Assembly: GCA_003220435.1 (NCBI GenBank)
Contig: QHSL01000067.1
Location: 22,447-86,446 of the forward strand
DNA: 64,000 nt
DNA from: Candidatus Rokuibacteriota bacterium
GTDB lineage: Bacteria > Methylomirabilota > Methylomirabilia > Rokubacteriales > CSP1-6
Reading direction: 5' to 3'
Each line of letters begins with the position of its first letter. Position 1 is the stretch's first letter. A model generated the notes under the pieces. The model saw only the letters and a program-made list of their open reading frames with translations, ran no database searches and had not been told where the DNA came from. This document shows, one piece after another, positions 25,043 through 34,841 of the stretch. The position numbers and the translations under genes were made by a program.

Positions 25043-25450
25043 CTATTTCCCCTTGAGCGTCCGGATGTAGTTCACGATCTCCCAGCGTTCGTTGTCAGGA
25101 AGATGCTTCCACGGAGGCATCGCCCCTCGTCCATTGGTGATCTTCCAGAAGATCTCGCCATCGGTCTGTTTCTGGACGGCGTCGCCCGTCCAGTTCGCGG
25201 GCTTCGGCGGTGGCAACGCGGCGGCGGCCGGCCCATCGCCCTTCCCGGAGGCGCCGTGGCACGACACGCAGTTCGTCTCGACCGTTTTCTTCGCGTTACC
25301 GATGCCCTTCACCGGGTTCTTCGTCGCCTTCTCGCCGGCCGGCGCGACCCACGGGCCCGGGGCCTGCGCGGAGACCACTGATACCGCGGTCCAGGCGACT
25401 AGCGTGGTCGCGACGAAGACGATGCTCAGCAACTTCCCGAACGCGCTCAT
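25043..25450 (-). CDS. Small c-type cytochrome
   Basis: 135 residues. A signal peptide (about 1-28, ending VVSAQA) is followed by a single haem site CVSCHG and a distal methionine in GAMPPW. This is the class I cytochrome c fold, so a periplasmic electron carrier or a subunit of an oxidase. The ATG at 25450 was chosen because AGGAGGC lies just upstream and gives a proper signal peptide. It has its own promoter-like sequence (25500-25529) and terminator. No oxidase or reductase partner is adjacent. Confidence 0.92.
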   Translation of the reverse strand: MSAFGKLLSIVFVATTLVAWTAVSVVSAQAPGPWVAPAGEKATKNPVKGIGNAKKTVETNCVSCHGASGKGDGPAAAALPPPKPANWTGDAVQKQTDGEIFWKITNGRGAMPPWKHLPDNERWEIVNYIRTLKGK

Positions 25451-25499
25451 GGCGCCTCCTCTTCTCAGATTCCTTCCGAAATGTTCACAAACAGCGGCC

Positions 25500-25529
25500 A
25501 TTTAACACACCTGAGACGAACGAGGTCAA
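25500..25529 (-). promoter_or_regulatory. Candidate sigma-70 promoter of the cytochrome c gene
   Basis: Minus strand TTGACC (25529-25524), 18 bases, then TTAAAT (25505-25500), about 50 bases before the cytochrome ATG. The -35 box overlaps the stop codon of the upstream permease gene. Confidence 0.5.
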
Positions 25530-27148
25530 GCGCATATTCGATCGGCGCGTCGGGTTGCGAGCCCGCAGACCGCGCCCAGCGCGCCGTAGGCGAGCGCGAG
25601 ATGAGCGGGCACCGCCGAGGGCATGGCCCACGGCCAGAAGAGCCCACCCGTCGCGAGGGGCGAGTGGATCATCCCGACGAGCGAGGCCGCGCCGGCGACA
25701 GCGAAGAGGCCCGCGGCCAGGGCCAATCGGCGGTCGATGATCGCCGCGAGCGCCCAGCCCCAGAGCACGGCCGTCAGGATGAAGCCGTGGCCAAGGATCA
25801 ACAGCGCCTGATAGCCGAGCGCCGCATCGCCCTTGAGCGCGACCGGCGACGTGCCGAGCGCCGAGAGGAGACCGCCGGACTCGATCAGCACCACCGCCGC
25901 CGCCACGGGCACGAACGTCAGCGCCACCGCGGCGCCGTGACGCCGAGGCGTCGCCAGAAATCCCTGGGCCGTGATCTCGAGACCGATGAAGACGAGGATC
26001 GGCGCGATCGCCGCTTCCGGAAGCACCGCGATCAGGAGCGAGAGGGCGCCAGTCGCCGCGCCGACTCCGATCACAAGGCCGGTCGCCAGGGTGTAGCCCG
26101 CGCGCGCGCCCATCGCCTTGTAGGCCGGGTGGCCGATGTACGGCGTGTTCTGAACGACTCCGCCGCAGCAGCCGGCGAGGACGGTGGCGGCGGCTTCGGT
26201 CAGGAGAATGTCGCGGGCGCGGTATTCGTCCCCGGCCGCCGCGGCGCTCTCGGTGTTGTCGATCCCGCCGATGATCGTCACGAGCGCAAACGGGAGCGCG
26301 ATCGAGAGATACGGCAGCGTTTCCGGCAGCGCATCGAGCCAGCCCAAGGTGGGCCAGGGCAGCGCCAGACGCAGTGGCCCGGGCGCGATGACGCCGGCCG
26401 GACCGAAGCCAAGCCACGCCCGCCCCCAGAAGATCAGCGTACCCGCCAGCACCGAGGCGAACGCGGCGGGCAGGCCGAGCGGCATTCGGATGCCGCCGAA
26501 GAGGGCCAGGAGCAAAAGGATCAGCGCGACCAGCCCGACCAGGGGATCGCGCATGATCTTGAGCATCGGGAGAAACGCGATCAGCAGAATCGATACGCCG
26601 GCGATCGACCCGAGGAGCGCGGCGCGCGGCACGATCCGCCGCGCCCAGTCGCCTGCGAAGGCGAGGGGGAGCTTGACGAGGCCGATGCCGACCGTCGCCG
26701 CCATGCCGACCTTCCACGCGCGCACCGGATCGCCGGTCGCGAGCATGACCGGCCCGAGGACGCCGAAGACCATCGCGAACAGCGTCGGCGTGTCGATGCC
26801 GAAGGGCATCGCGGTGACATCCGCCCGTCCGGTGCGTCGCATGAGCCTGATCGCGAGCCACGTGTAGACGAGGTCGCCTGCGAGCACGCCGAGCGCGGTC
26901 CCGGGAACCATCCGGAGCAGCACGAGGTCGGCCGGGAACTTGAAGACGCCGATCAGGAGCGAGGAGAGGATGACAAGCTGCGTGACGTTGTCGAGCGCCA
27001 GGCCGAGGAAGCCGTTCAGATCCCCGGCGCGGATCCAGCGCTGGCGACTAGCGGCGTTTGGCGTCGGCGACCGCCCCGTCGGCGACGAGCTCGCGGGCCA
27101 GGCGCTTCGTGTGCTCCGCGAGGGTGGTGCACCAGGCGAGGGTCCCAC
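25526..27148 (-). CDS. NCS2-type (xanthine/uracil/AzgA-like) permease
   Basis: A polytopic membrane protein with about 12-14 hydrophobic segments. The N-terminal block GDLNGFLGLALDNVTQLV, ADVTAMPFGIDTPTLFAM and GGIDNTESAAAAGDEY resemble AzgA-like NCS2 nucleobase transporters. Substrate is not known. The conserved protein begins near 27030, but no ATG, GTG or TTG lies between that point and a GTG at 27148 inside the upstream gene. The start given is that GTG, which implies a 100-base overlap. A rare CTG start near 27020 is the other option. Confidence 0.75.
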   Translation of the reverse strand: MGPSPGAPPSRSTRSAWPASSSPTGRSPTPNAASRQRWIRAGDLNGFLGLALDNVTQLVILSSLLIGVFKFPADLVLLRMVPGTALGVLAGDLVYTWLAIRLMRRTGRADVTAMPFGIDTPTLFAMVFGVLGPVMLATGDPVRAWKVGMAATVGIGLVKLPLAFAGDWARRIVPRAALLGSIAGVSILLIAFLPMLKIMRDPLVGLVALILLLLALFGGIRMPLGLPAAFASVLAGTLIFWGRAWLGFGPAGVIAPGPLRLALPWPTLGWLDALPETLPYLSIALPFALVTIIGGIDNTESAAAAGDEYRARDILLTEAAATVLAGCCGGVVQNTPYIGHPAYKAMGARAGYTLATGLVIGVGAATGALSLLIAVLPEAAIAPILVFIGLEITAQGFLATPRRHGAAVALTFVPVAAAVVLIESGGLLSALGTSPVALKGDAALGYQALLILGHGFILTAVLWGWALAAIIDRRLALAAGLFAVAGAASLVGMIHSPLATGGLFWPWAMPSAVPAHLALAYGALGAVCGLATRRADRICA

Positions 27149-27353
27149 GGTTGTCGGCGACCTCACGAAAACTGAGCTCGAGCGTCGGCCCAAGACGGCG
27201 CCCGTATCTGAGCCTCACGCCATACGAACTTCCCTCACGCTCATCCTCGTCGTCGAAGACGACCTCGAGGCGCGGATCGACCCGCTTCGCATGGGCCGTA
27301 AGGAAGTTCCGGAGCCAGCGCTCTACCTCTTGATACGTCCCCCCGGAGAACAC
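27048..27353 (-). CDS. Hypothetical protein
   Basis: 101 residues, soluble, with no signal peptide or membrane segment. It begins MFSGGTYQEVERWLRNFL, has an acidic patch DDEDEREG near the middle and a basic end. I do not recognise the family. It lies 14 bases downstream of nrdJ and overlaps the predicted start of the permease, so it is probably co-transcribed with nrdJ. Confidence 0.65.
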   Translation of the reverse strand: MFSGGTYQEVERWLRNFLTAHAKRVDPRLEVVFDDEDEREGSSYGVRLRYGRRLGPTLELSFREVADNRGTLAWCTTLAEHTKRLARELVADGAVADAKRR

Positions 27354-27367
27354 GCCGGCATTCTAGC

Positions 27368-29656
27368 TCAGCACTCGTTGAAGCCGCACGACAGGCACTT
27401 CTTGCAACCTTCCTCGTAGATGAAAGTCGCCTGGCCACACTCTTTGCACAGGTCGCCGATCTGCTTCTTCGCCTCGCTGGCGGCGACCGTGTCGCCCGCG
27501 GCCTTGACCTCCCCGATGTGCTCGGCCAACGTCCGGGCCAACGCGTCCGGGAGCGAGAGGATCTTGGCGGGCCCGAAGCCGGTGGGCTGGCCGCCGCCGA
27601 TCCGCGAGAGCTGGCTGATGACTTCCTCGAGCCGCCGCTGAGCCGTCAAGGGTGAAGGTAGCCTCAACGTGAGCGAAATCAGCCTCCCCAGAGCTTCGGC
27701 GACGGCCATCGTGTCCGAGCCGCCCTTACCGACCTGGACGAAGACCTCGAAGGGGTCGCCGTCCGGAGTCTCGTTGACCGTGATGAACGCGGTCCCGATC
27801 GGAGTCTCGCTGCGGTACGTAGCCCCTTTCAGGCTGCGCGGCCGGGGCCTGATGACAGCCTGCCCCCCGGGTATCGCGGCCGCGTTCTTGTCTTTCTTCG
27901 TCGACACACCGACATTGAGCACCTGCTCGCCCTTGCACCCGTCGCGAAACACCGTGATGCCGATGCAGCCGAGGTCCCACGCCAGCCGATAGGCGCGCGC
28001 GACGTCCTCTTCGGAGGCGCTGTTCGGCAGGTTGATCGTCTTCGACACGCCGTTGTCGGTGTGGCGCTGGAACGCCGCCTGATGGCGCACGTGCCACTCG
28101 AAGGCGATCTCGTGCGACGTCTTGAACACCTGGGCCGCGTGCTCGGGAAGGCCACGGATGCCGTGGAGCGAGCCCCGCTTGACGATCGCCTGCATGAGCG
28201 CGTCCGAGTAGAACCCCTGCGCCTTCGCGATGCGCTCGAAGGTCTCGTTCACGAACGTCAGCACGCGCTCGCCGTCAGTCTGCTTCACCCGGTGCTCGAA
28301 CGCGAGCGCGAAGATCGGCTCGACGCCGGAGGAGCATCCGGCGATCATCGAGATCGTGCCGGTGGGTGCGATCGTCGTCACGGTCGAGTTGCGCATCGGC
28401 CGCTCGTTCTTATAGATCGAGTGGCCCCAGTTGGGGAAGGGCCCGCGCTCCTCGGCGAGCTTCGCCGACTGGTCGTGCGACTTCTCCTTCACGAACGCCA
28501 TCAGCCGGTCGGCGAGCTCGATGGCCTCCTGGCTGTCGTACGGGATGCCGGTCGTGAAGAGCAGGTCGGCCCATCCCATGATGCCGAGGCCGATGCGCCG
28601 GTTGGCCTTCACGGTCGCGTCGATCTCCGGCAGCGGGTACGGGTTCATCTCGATGACGTCGTCGAGGAAGCGCACCGCCAGCCGCACCACCCGCTCCATC
28701 TCGTCCCAGTCGATCGTCCACTCGCCCTCGTCGTTGCGCCGGGCAAACTTCGAGACGTTGAGCGAGCCGAGGTTGCAGGCCTCGTTCGGGAGCAGGGGCT
28801 GCTCCCCGCACGGGTTGGTCGCTTCGACCACGCCGAGCTCCGGCGTCGGGTTGGCCGGGCTCGCGTTGATCCGGTCGATGAAAACCATGCCGGGGTCGCC
28901 CGTCCGCCACGCGGCGCGAACGATCCGGTCGAAGACCTCCTTCGCCGAGAGCCGCCCGGTGGCCATGCCGGTGTGGGGATTGATCAGGTCGTACTCGCCG
29001 CCCGCGGCCAGCGCGTCCATGAACCGATCGGTGGCGGCCACCGAGATGTTGAAGTTGGTGATGCCCCCTTCCAGCTTGCAGTCGATGAACTCGAGGACGT
29101 CAGGATGGTCGACCTTCAGGATCCCCATGTTCGCGCCCCGCCGGGTGCCGCCCTGCTTGACTGCTTCGGTCGCGCTGTTGAAAACCTTGAGGAAGGAGAC
29201 GGGTCCGGAGGCGCGCCCACCCGTCGAGGCCACGATGTCGTCCTTGGGCCGCAGCCGCGAGAAGGCGAAGCCGGTCCCACCGCCCGACTTGTGGATGATG
29301 GCAGCCGCCTTGACGGAGTCGAAGATCTCCTCCATCGAGTCACCCACCGGGAGCACGTAGCACGCCGAGTACTGCAGGCCGTTGCCCTTACCCGCGTTCA
29401 TGAGGGTCGGCGAGTTCGGGAGGTAGTACCCCTCGATCATGATGTCGTAGAACGCCGCCGCGACCTCCCTGACGGCGGCTTCGCTCCGTCCGTACCGGGC
29501 CTCGCCCGCCGCGATTGACAGCGCGACCCGCCAGCACATCTCCTCCGGGGTCTCGACGACCTCGCCGCCCTCCCGCATGAGGTAGCGCTCCCGGAGCACC
29601 CGCAGGGCTGGCTCGGTCCACTTGCCGACTTTCGCTGGGCGGGTTTCAGACAACAT
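27368..29656 (-). CDS. nrdJ: Adenosylcobalamin-dependent (class II) ribonucleoside-diphosphate reductase
   Basis: 762 residues. Active-site blocks include NPCGEQPLLPNEACNLGS (radical-site cysteine), GGTRRGANMG, and a C-terminal zinc-ribbon with CxxC pairs ending CKKCLSCGFNEC. It makes deoxynucleotides using coenzyme B12 and works with or without oxygen. The ATG at 29656 is preceded by GAGGAGG and gives the usual N-terminus. Upstream lie an NrdR-type operator, an extended -10 promoter and a hairpin. No cobalamin riboswitch was seen. Confidence 0.97.
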   Translation of the reverse strand: MLSETRPAKVGKWTEPALRVLRERYLMREGGEVVETPEEMCWRVALSIAAGEARYGRSEAAVREVAAAFYDIMIEGYYLPNSPTLMNAGKGNGLQYSACYVLPVGDSMEEIFDSVKAAAIIHKSGGGTGFAFSRLRPKDDIVASTGGRASGPVSFLKVFNSATEAVKQGGTRRGANMGILKVDHPDVLEFIDCKLEGGITNFNISVAATDRFMDALAAGGEYDLINPHTGMATGRLSAKEVFDRIVRAAWRTGDPGMVFIDRINASPANPTPELGVVEATNPCGEQPLLPNEACNLGSLNVSKFARRNDEGEWTIDWDEMERVVRLAVRFLDDVIEMNPYPLPEIDATVKANRRIGLGIMGWADLLFTTGIPYDSQEAIELADRLMAFVKEKSHDQSAKLAEERGPFPNWGHSIYKNERPMRNSTVTTIAPTGTISMIAGCSSGVEPIFALAFEHRVKQTDGERVLTFVNETFERIAKAQGFYSDALMQAIVKRGSLHGIRGLPEHAAQVFKTSHEIAFEWHVRHQAAFQRHTDNGVSKTINLPNSASEEDVARAYRLAWDLGCIGITVFRDGCKGEQVLNVGVSTKKDKNAAAIPGGQAVIRPRPRSLKGATYRSETPIGTAFITVNETPDGDPFEVFVQVGKGGSDTMAVAEALGRLISLTLRLPSPLTAQRRLEEVISQLSRIGGGQPTGFGPAKILSLPDALARTLAEHIGEVKAAGDTVAASEAKKQIGDLCKECGQATFIYEEGCKKCLSCGFNEC

Positions 29657-29670
29657 GGTGTGCCTCCTCG

Positions 29671-29695
29671 CCGGCATCGCCTTTGACGATGCCGG
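29671..29695 (-). promoter_or_regulatory. Leader hairpin before the nrdJ ribosome-binding site
   Basis: A perfect 9-base-pair stem CCGGCATCG / CGATGCCGG with a seven-base loop. On the minus strand it ends a few bases before the AGGAGG of nrdJ. There is no T run, so a terminator is unlikely; a role in translation or mRNA stability is inferred. Confidence 0.5.
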
Positions 29696-29705
29696 TCCTT
29701 CAGAA

Positions 29706-29760
29706 TCACAATATCTTGTGGTGCCAGCGAATCTAGCACACTGAATGTAGCGGCCGTCAA
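29706..29760 (-). promoter_or_regulatory. nrdJ promoter with NrdR box
   Basis: On the minus strand, TTGACG (29760-29755) and an extended -10 TGCTAGATT (-10 hexamer TAGATT, 29735-29730) are 19 bases apart. Just downstream, at 29706-29721, the plus strand reads TCACAATATCTTGTGG. It agrees with the NrdR consensus ACACWATATATWGTGT at 13 of 16 positions and is nearly palindromic. NrdR is the ATP/dATP-sensing repressor of ribonucleotide reductase genes. The position over the start of transcription fits repression. A second box is not convincing. Confidence 0.7.
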
Positions 29761-29770
29761 GAAAAATGTG

Positions 29771-29799
29771 TCCACCGGCCATCCACCGTCTATCCACCG
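29771..29799. repeat. Three TCCACCG repeats phased at exactly 11 bases
   Basis: TCCACCG starts at 29771, 29782 and 29793 between the divergent nrdJ and tolC-type genes, just upstream of the nrdJ -35 box. The middle and last copies (ATCCACCG, TATCCACC) resemble imperfect DnaA boxes (TTATCCACA). One helical turn spacing suggests a protein binding on one face of the DNA. Confidence 0.5.
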
Positions 29800-29855
29800 G
29801 GCGTCGCCCAAGCTCTGCGAGGGCCTCCTTCAGCGCATGATATTCTCTGCTCGCC

Positions 29856-31187
29856 ATGGCGAACTTTCGTGCAGTTCTTGCTCTCACAGCGGTCCTTATT
29901 ATTGGTCTTGCTGGCGCCACCGGCGCTCAGCAGACGACCCCACCCCCGCCGTCACAGCCGGCCGCGGACAGGGTCTTGACCCTCGACGAATGCATCGCGA
30001 TCGCGCTCGAGGGCCAGCCGCGAATCCAGGCGACGCTCGCCGACTACGCCGCGGCGCGCTTCCGGGTGAACCAGTCGCTGGCGCCCCTGCTACCCCAGCT
30101 GAGCGGACTGGTCAGCGCCTCGCGAAGCGAGAGCACCAGCGTCTCCACCAATTCGCGGGGCGTCAACGTCGAGACGAGCCAGAGCCGGCAGTTCAGCGAC
30201 ACCTTCCTCGCTCAGGTCCAGCTCTCCCAGCTCCTCTTCGACTTCGGCAAGAACCTCGCCGCGACCGACGCGTCGCGGAAGCTCGCCGAGGTGGCGGTCG
30301 AGGACGTGGAGCTGCAGCGCCAGTTGATCGCGCTGGCGGTCAAGGAAGCGTACACGAACACGCTCTTCAGCCAGCGCCTCATCCGGGTACAGGCGCAAGC
30401 GGTCGAGCGCGCGGAGCTGAATCTGAGATCGGCCAAGGGCTTCTTCGACGTCGGCACCCGGCCGAAGTCCGACGTCGCCCGGGCCGAGGTCGACGTGGCC
30501 AACGCCAGGGTCGACCTCATCAGGGCGCGGAACGCTTACCGCAGCGCGATCGTCGCGCTCAACATCGCGATGGCGATCGGAGTGGATAGCCCCACCAAGA
30601 TCGTGGACAACCTCATCTATGAAGCCGTCACGATGGACCGCCTGCAGCTTCGGGGCGACGCGCTTCGCCAGCGGCCCGAGTATCGTCAGGCGAAGCTCCG
30701 CGCCGCCGCCGCCGAGGCGACGGAGCGACAGACCTTCCGGAACTTCTTTCCGGATATCTCCGGCAGCGGCACGTACGGTGGCTCACAGCCGCAGCTCAAC
30801 GAGACGTGGACGCTCGGCCTGACCCTCTCCTGGTCGCTCTTCGACGGCGGCGGGCGGATCGCGAAATACCAGGAGGCCAAGGCGAACCTCGAGGGTGCCC
30901 GCGCTCGTGTGAAATCGAGCGAGCTGGACATCCTCCAGAACGTGGAACAAGCGGAGATCGCGGTCGAGGAGGCGCAGGAGCGGATCCAGGCCGCGCAGGC
31001 CCTGGTGGCCTCCGCCCAGGAAAACTTCCGTCTGGCGCAGGGCCGGTTCGACGCCGGCGTCGGGACTATCCTGGAGCTGACGGACGCCCAGCTGGCGCTC
31101 ACCCAGGCTCAGAACACCGAGAGCCAGGCGCTGGCCGACTATCGGATCTCGCTGGCCCGACTCGATCGCGCCGTCGGTCGCCGCTGA
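29856..31187 (+). CDS. TolC family outer membrane efflux protein
   Basis: 443 residues with a signal peptide (cleaved near residue 24). Two TolC/OEP repeats of long amphipathic helices follow, for example LTLDECIAIALEGQPRIQ, QLLFDFGKNLAATDA and LSWSLFDGGGRIAKYQEAK. It would form the trimeric outer-membrane channel for the MacA-MacB type exporter encoded immediately downstream. It is divergent from nrdJ. Confidence 0.94.
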   Translation: MANFRAVLALTAVLIIGLAGATGAQQTTPPPPSQPAADRVLTLDECIAIALEGQPRIQATLADYAAARFRVNQSLAPLLPQLSGLVSASRSESTSVSTNSRGVNVETSQSRQFSDTFLAQVQLSQLLFDFGKNLAATDASRKLAEVAVEDVELQRQLIALAVKEAYTNTLFSQRLIRVQAQAVERAELNLRSAKGFFDVGTRPKSDVARAEVDVANARVDLIRARNAYRSAIVALNIAMAIGVDSPTKIVDNLIYEAVTMDRLQLRGDALRQRPEYRQAKLRAAAAEATERQTFRNFFPDISGSGTYGGSQPQLNETWTLGLTLSWSLFDGGGRIAKYQEAKANLEGARARVKSSELDILQNVEQAEIAVEEAQERIQAAQALVASAQENFRLAQGRFDAGVGTILELTDAQLALTQAQNTESQALADYRISLARLDRAVGRR

Positions 31188-31226
31188 GGCGAAACACGCG
31201 ATGGGCCGCCCCCGTCTAAGACATCG

Positions 31227-32858
31227 ATGAGACGAATCATATCGGTCGTCCTCGTCGCGGCTCTGGTGGGGGGCGGGGTGTGGGCGTACCTCTACACCCA
31301 GAGCGGCGGCAGCGCCCCCAAGTACCGCCTGGCTCGTGTCGAGCGCGGCCCCCTCACCGCCGCCGTCTCGGCGACTGGCACACTGAACGCCGTCGTGATC
31401 GTCCAGGTCGGCAGCCAGGTATCCGGACAGATCAAGGCGCTCCACGTCGACTTCAACTCGACCGTGAAGAACAACCAGGTCATCGCCCTGATCGACCCCG
31501 ACATCTTCGAGGCGAAGGTTCAACAGGCCCAGGCAGACCTGGACTCCTCCCGGGCGACCGTGTTGAACCAGCAGGCGCAGGTCGAGCGCGCCCGGGCCGA
31601 CGTCGAGAACGCGCGGGCGGCCCTCGAGGAGGCCAAGGCGTTCACCGCGAAGGCGCGCGTGCAGTCGATGGACGCCAAGCGCGACTACGACCGCAAGACC
31701 GAGCTCTTCGACCGCCAGCTGATCGCCAAGAGCGACCTGGATACCGCGCAGGCCACCTACGACGCCGCAGTGGCCCAGCTCGATTCGACCCGCGCGCGGG
31801 AGCAGGCGCTCTCCTCCGCGATCCAGTCGGCGATCGCCCAGCTTCGCGTCGTCGACGCGTCCCTGGAGTCGGCGCGCGCCCAGGTCAAGCAGAAGGACGC
31901 GGCGCTCAGGCAGGCGCAGGTCGACCTCGACCACACGACGATCCGCGCCCCCGTCGACGGCGTCGTCGTCTCCCGTCAGGTGGACGTCGGCCAGACGGTC
32001 GCGGCAAGCCTGCAGGCGCCGGTGCTCTTCACGATCGCGCAAGACCTCACGCAGATGCAGGTCGAGACAAGCGTGGACGAGGCGGACATCGGCCGCATCA
32101 ACCTCGACGATCGCGCCACGTTCACGGTCGACGCGTTTCCCGGCGAGACGTTCACCGGCACCGTCACGCAGATCCGGAAGGCGGCGCAGGTGGTCCAGAA
32201 CGTCGTCACCTACACCGTCGTGGTGGCCGTGAAGAATCCGGCCGGAAAGCTCGTGCCGGGGATGACGGCGAACGTGAAGCTCGTGACCGCCGAGAAGCCG
32301 AGCGTCCTGAAGGTCCCGAACTCCGCGCTCCGGTTCCGGCCGGCCGGCGCCGAGGCGGCGGCGCCCGGGGCGCCGGCGGGCGGCGGGACGTCGAGCGGCG
32401 GACCGCCCACGGTGGAGCAGATCCGGGACCGGCTCGTGAAGGAGCTCAAGCTCAGCGAGGACCAGCAGCGGAAGCTCGAGCCGATCCTGCAGGACGGCCG
32501 CGAGCAGTTCCGGGCGCTCCAGGGGCTCCCCGAGGCTGACCGGCGCGCCAAGGCGCAGAAGATCCGCGAGGCGTCGCGGGTCAGGATCCGCGAGATCCTC
32601 ACCGACGAGCAGAAGGCGCGCTACGACGAGATGGCTGGCGCCCAGGCCGAGGGGCGCAGCGGCATCCAGGGGCGCGTGTTTGTGCTGGGCCCCGATGGTA
32701 AGCCCGCCGCCGTCACGCTGACGCTTGGGCTCAGCGACGGGAACTCGACCGAGGTGCTTCGCGGCGAGGTCAAGGAGAGCCAGGAAGTGATCGTCGGGCT
32801 CGTCGGTGGCGCCGGACGCGGCGGGGCGCAGCCGGGCGCGCCGCGCCTCAGGCTCTGA
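31227..32858 (+). CDS. MacA-type periplasmic adaptor with an embedded Spy/CpxP-like segment
   Basis: 543 residues, longer than a standard MacA (about 370-400). One N-terminal membrane anchor (about 4-22) is followed by barrel-sandwich and coiled-coil domains and a beta-barrel. Recognisable phrases are ATGTLNAVVIVQVGSQVSGQI and TIRAPVDGVVVSRQVDVGQTV. An insertion of about 80 residues (391-470) includes VKELKLSEDQQRKLEPIL and REILTDEQKARYDEM, the LTxxQ helical pattern of Spy/CpxP-like proteins. The membrane-proximal domain resumes after it (VFVLGPDGKPAAVTLTLG). It links the MacB pump to the TolC-type channel. Confidence 0.93.
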   Translation: MRRIISVVLVAALVGGGVWAYLYTQSGGSAPKYRLARVERGPLTAAVSATGTLNAVVIVQVGSQVSGQIKALHVDFNSTVKNNQVIALIDPDIFEAKVQQAQADLDSSRATVLNQQAQVERARADVENARAALEEAKAFTAKARVQSMDAKRDYDRKTELFDRQLIAKSDLDTAQATYDAAVAQLDSTRAREQALSSAIQSAIAQLRVVDASLESARAQVKQKDAALRQAQVDLDHTTIRAPVDGVVVSRQVDVGQTVAASLQAPVLFTIAQDLTQMQVETSVDEADIGRINLDDRATFTVDAFPGETFTGTVTQIRKAAQVVQNVVTYTVVVAVKNPAGKLVPGMTANVKLVTAEKPSVLKVPNSALRFRPAGAEAAAPGAPAGGGTSSGGPPTVEQIRDRLVKELKLSEDQQRKLEPILQDGREQFRALQGLPEADRRAKAQKIREASRVRIREILTDEQKARYDEMAGAQAEGRSGIQGRVFVLGPDGKPAAVTLTLGLSDGNSTEVLRGEVKESQEVIVGLVGGAGRGGAQPGAPRLRL

Positions 32859-32860
32859 GC

Positions 32861-33606
<746 letters not shown>

Positions 33607-33610
<4 letters not shown>

Positions 33611-34839
33611 GCCTGTGGCAGAGCGTCCGCATCGCGGCCCGCGCCCTCCGGGTGAACAAGCTCCGGAGCGCCCTGACGATGCTCGGCATCATCATCGGCG
33701 TCGCGGCGGTCATCGCGATGGTCGGCGTGGGTGCCGGCGCCCAGGCGCGCGTCGCGGAGCAGATCCAGAGCCTCGGGTCGAACCTGATCATCGTCCTCTC
33801 GGGGAGCGTCACCTCCAGCGGGATCCGTCTCGGCACCGGGAGCCAGCTCACGATCAGCGAGGAAGACTCGGCCGCCATCGCGCGCGAGGTCCCGCTCGTC
33901 CAGGTGGCGGCGCCGGCCGTCCGGGGCACCGCGCAGGTCGTATACGGCAACCTCAACTGGGCCACCGTCATCCAGGGCGTCACGCCGGACTACTTCGAGG
34001 CGCGTGAATGGCCGGTGACGGATGGGCGGGCGATCAACCCCGAGGACGTCGAGGGCGCCACCAAGATCGCGCTGGTGGGCCAGACCACGGCGCTCAACCT
34101 GTTCGGAGAATCGGAGCCCCTCGGCCAGATCATCCGGATCAAGAAGGTGCCGTTCACCGTCGTCGGCATGCTGGCGCGCAAGGGGCAGAACTCGTGGGGC
34201 CAGGACCAGGACGACGTGATCATGATCCCGATCTCGACGGCGAAGAAGAAGGTCCTCGGCGCCAGCCAGGCCAATCCGCGGGCCGTCGGATCGATCTCGA
34301 TCAAGGTCCGCGCCGACGAGGACATGGCCGAGGCGGAGAATCAGATCCGGGCGCTCCTGCGCCAGCGCCATCGCCTGCAGCCGTTCCAGGACGACGATTT
34401 CTGGCTCCGCAACCTCTCCGAGGTTCTACAAACCCAGGAAGAGTCGTCGAAGGTCATGACCTATCTCCTCGCGGCGATCGCGTCGGTGTCGCTCCTGGTC
34501 GGCGGGATCGGCATCATGAACATCATGCTGGTGTCGGTGACGGAGCGGACGCGCGAGATCGGCCTGCGCATGGCGGTCGGCGCCCGGCGGCGTCACATCC
34601 TCCTCCAGTTCCTGATCGAGGCGGTGACGCTCTCGCTCATCGGCGGGATCATCGGCATCGCGCTCGGCCTGAGCGGCTCGCGCGCGATCAGCTACTTTGC
34701 CGAGTGGCGCACCCTCGTCGCGCCCGAGTCGATCGTGATTGCCTTCGGATTCGCCGCTGGCATCGGCATCTTCTTCGGGTTCTATCCCGCCCGCAAGGCG
34801 TCTCGGCTCGATCCGATCGAGGCTCTTCGGTACGAGTAG
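33607..34839 (+). CDS. MacB/FtsX-type ABC transporter permease
   Basis: 410 residues. One membrane segment near residues 20-45 (LGIIIGVAAVIAMVGVG), a large periplasmic MacB-PCD domain, and three C-terminal membrane segments (beginning around YLLAAIASVSLLVGGIGIMNIML). The FtsX-type block VTERTREIGLRMAVGAR and the C-terminal FGFYPARKASRLDPIEALRYE are typical of MacB. GTG start overlapping the ATPase stop by four bases. Cargo (antibiotic, lipopeptide or siderophore) is unknown. Confidence 0.95.
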
Positions 34840-34841
34840 GC

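Noticed and set aside
29657..29855. Cobalamin riboswitch before the B12-dependent nrdJ
   Set aside because: The leader after the likely start is only about 65 bases and lacks the B12-box; an NrdR box explains control better.
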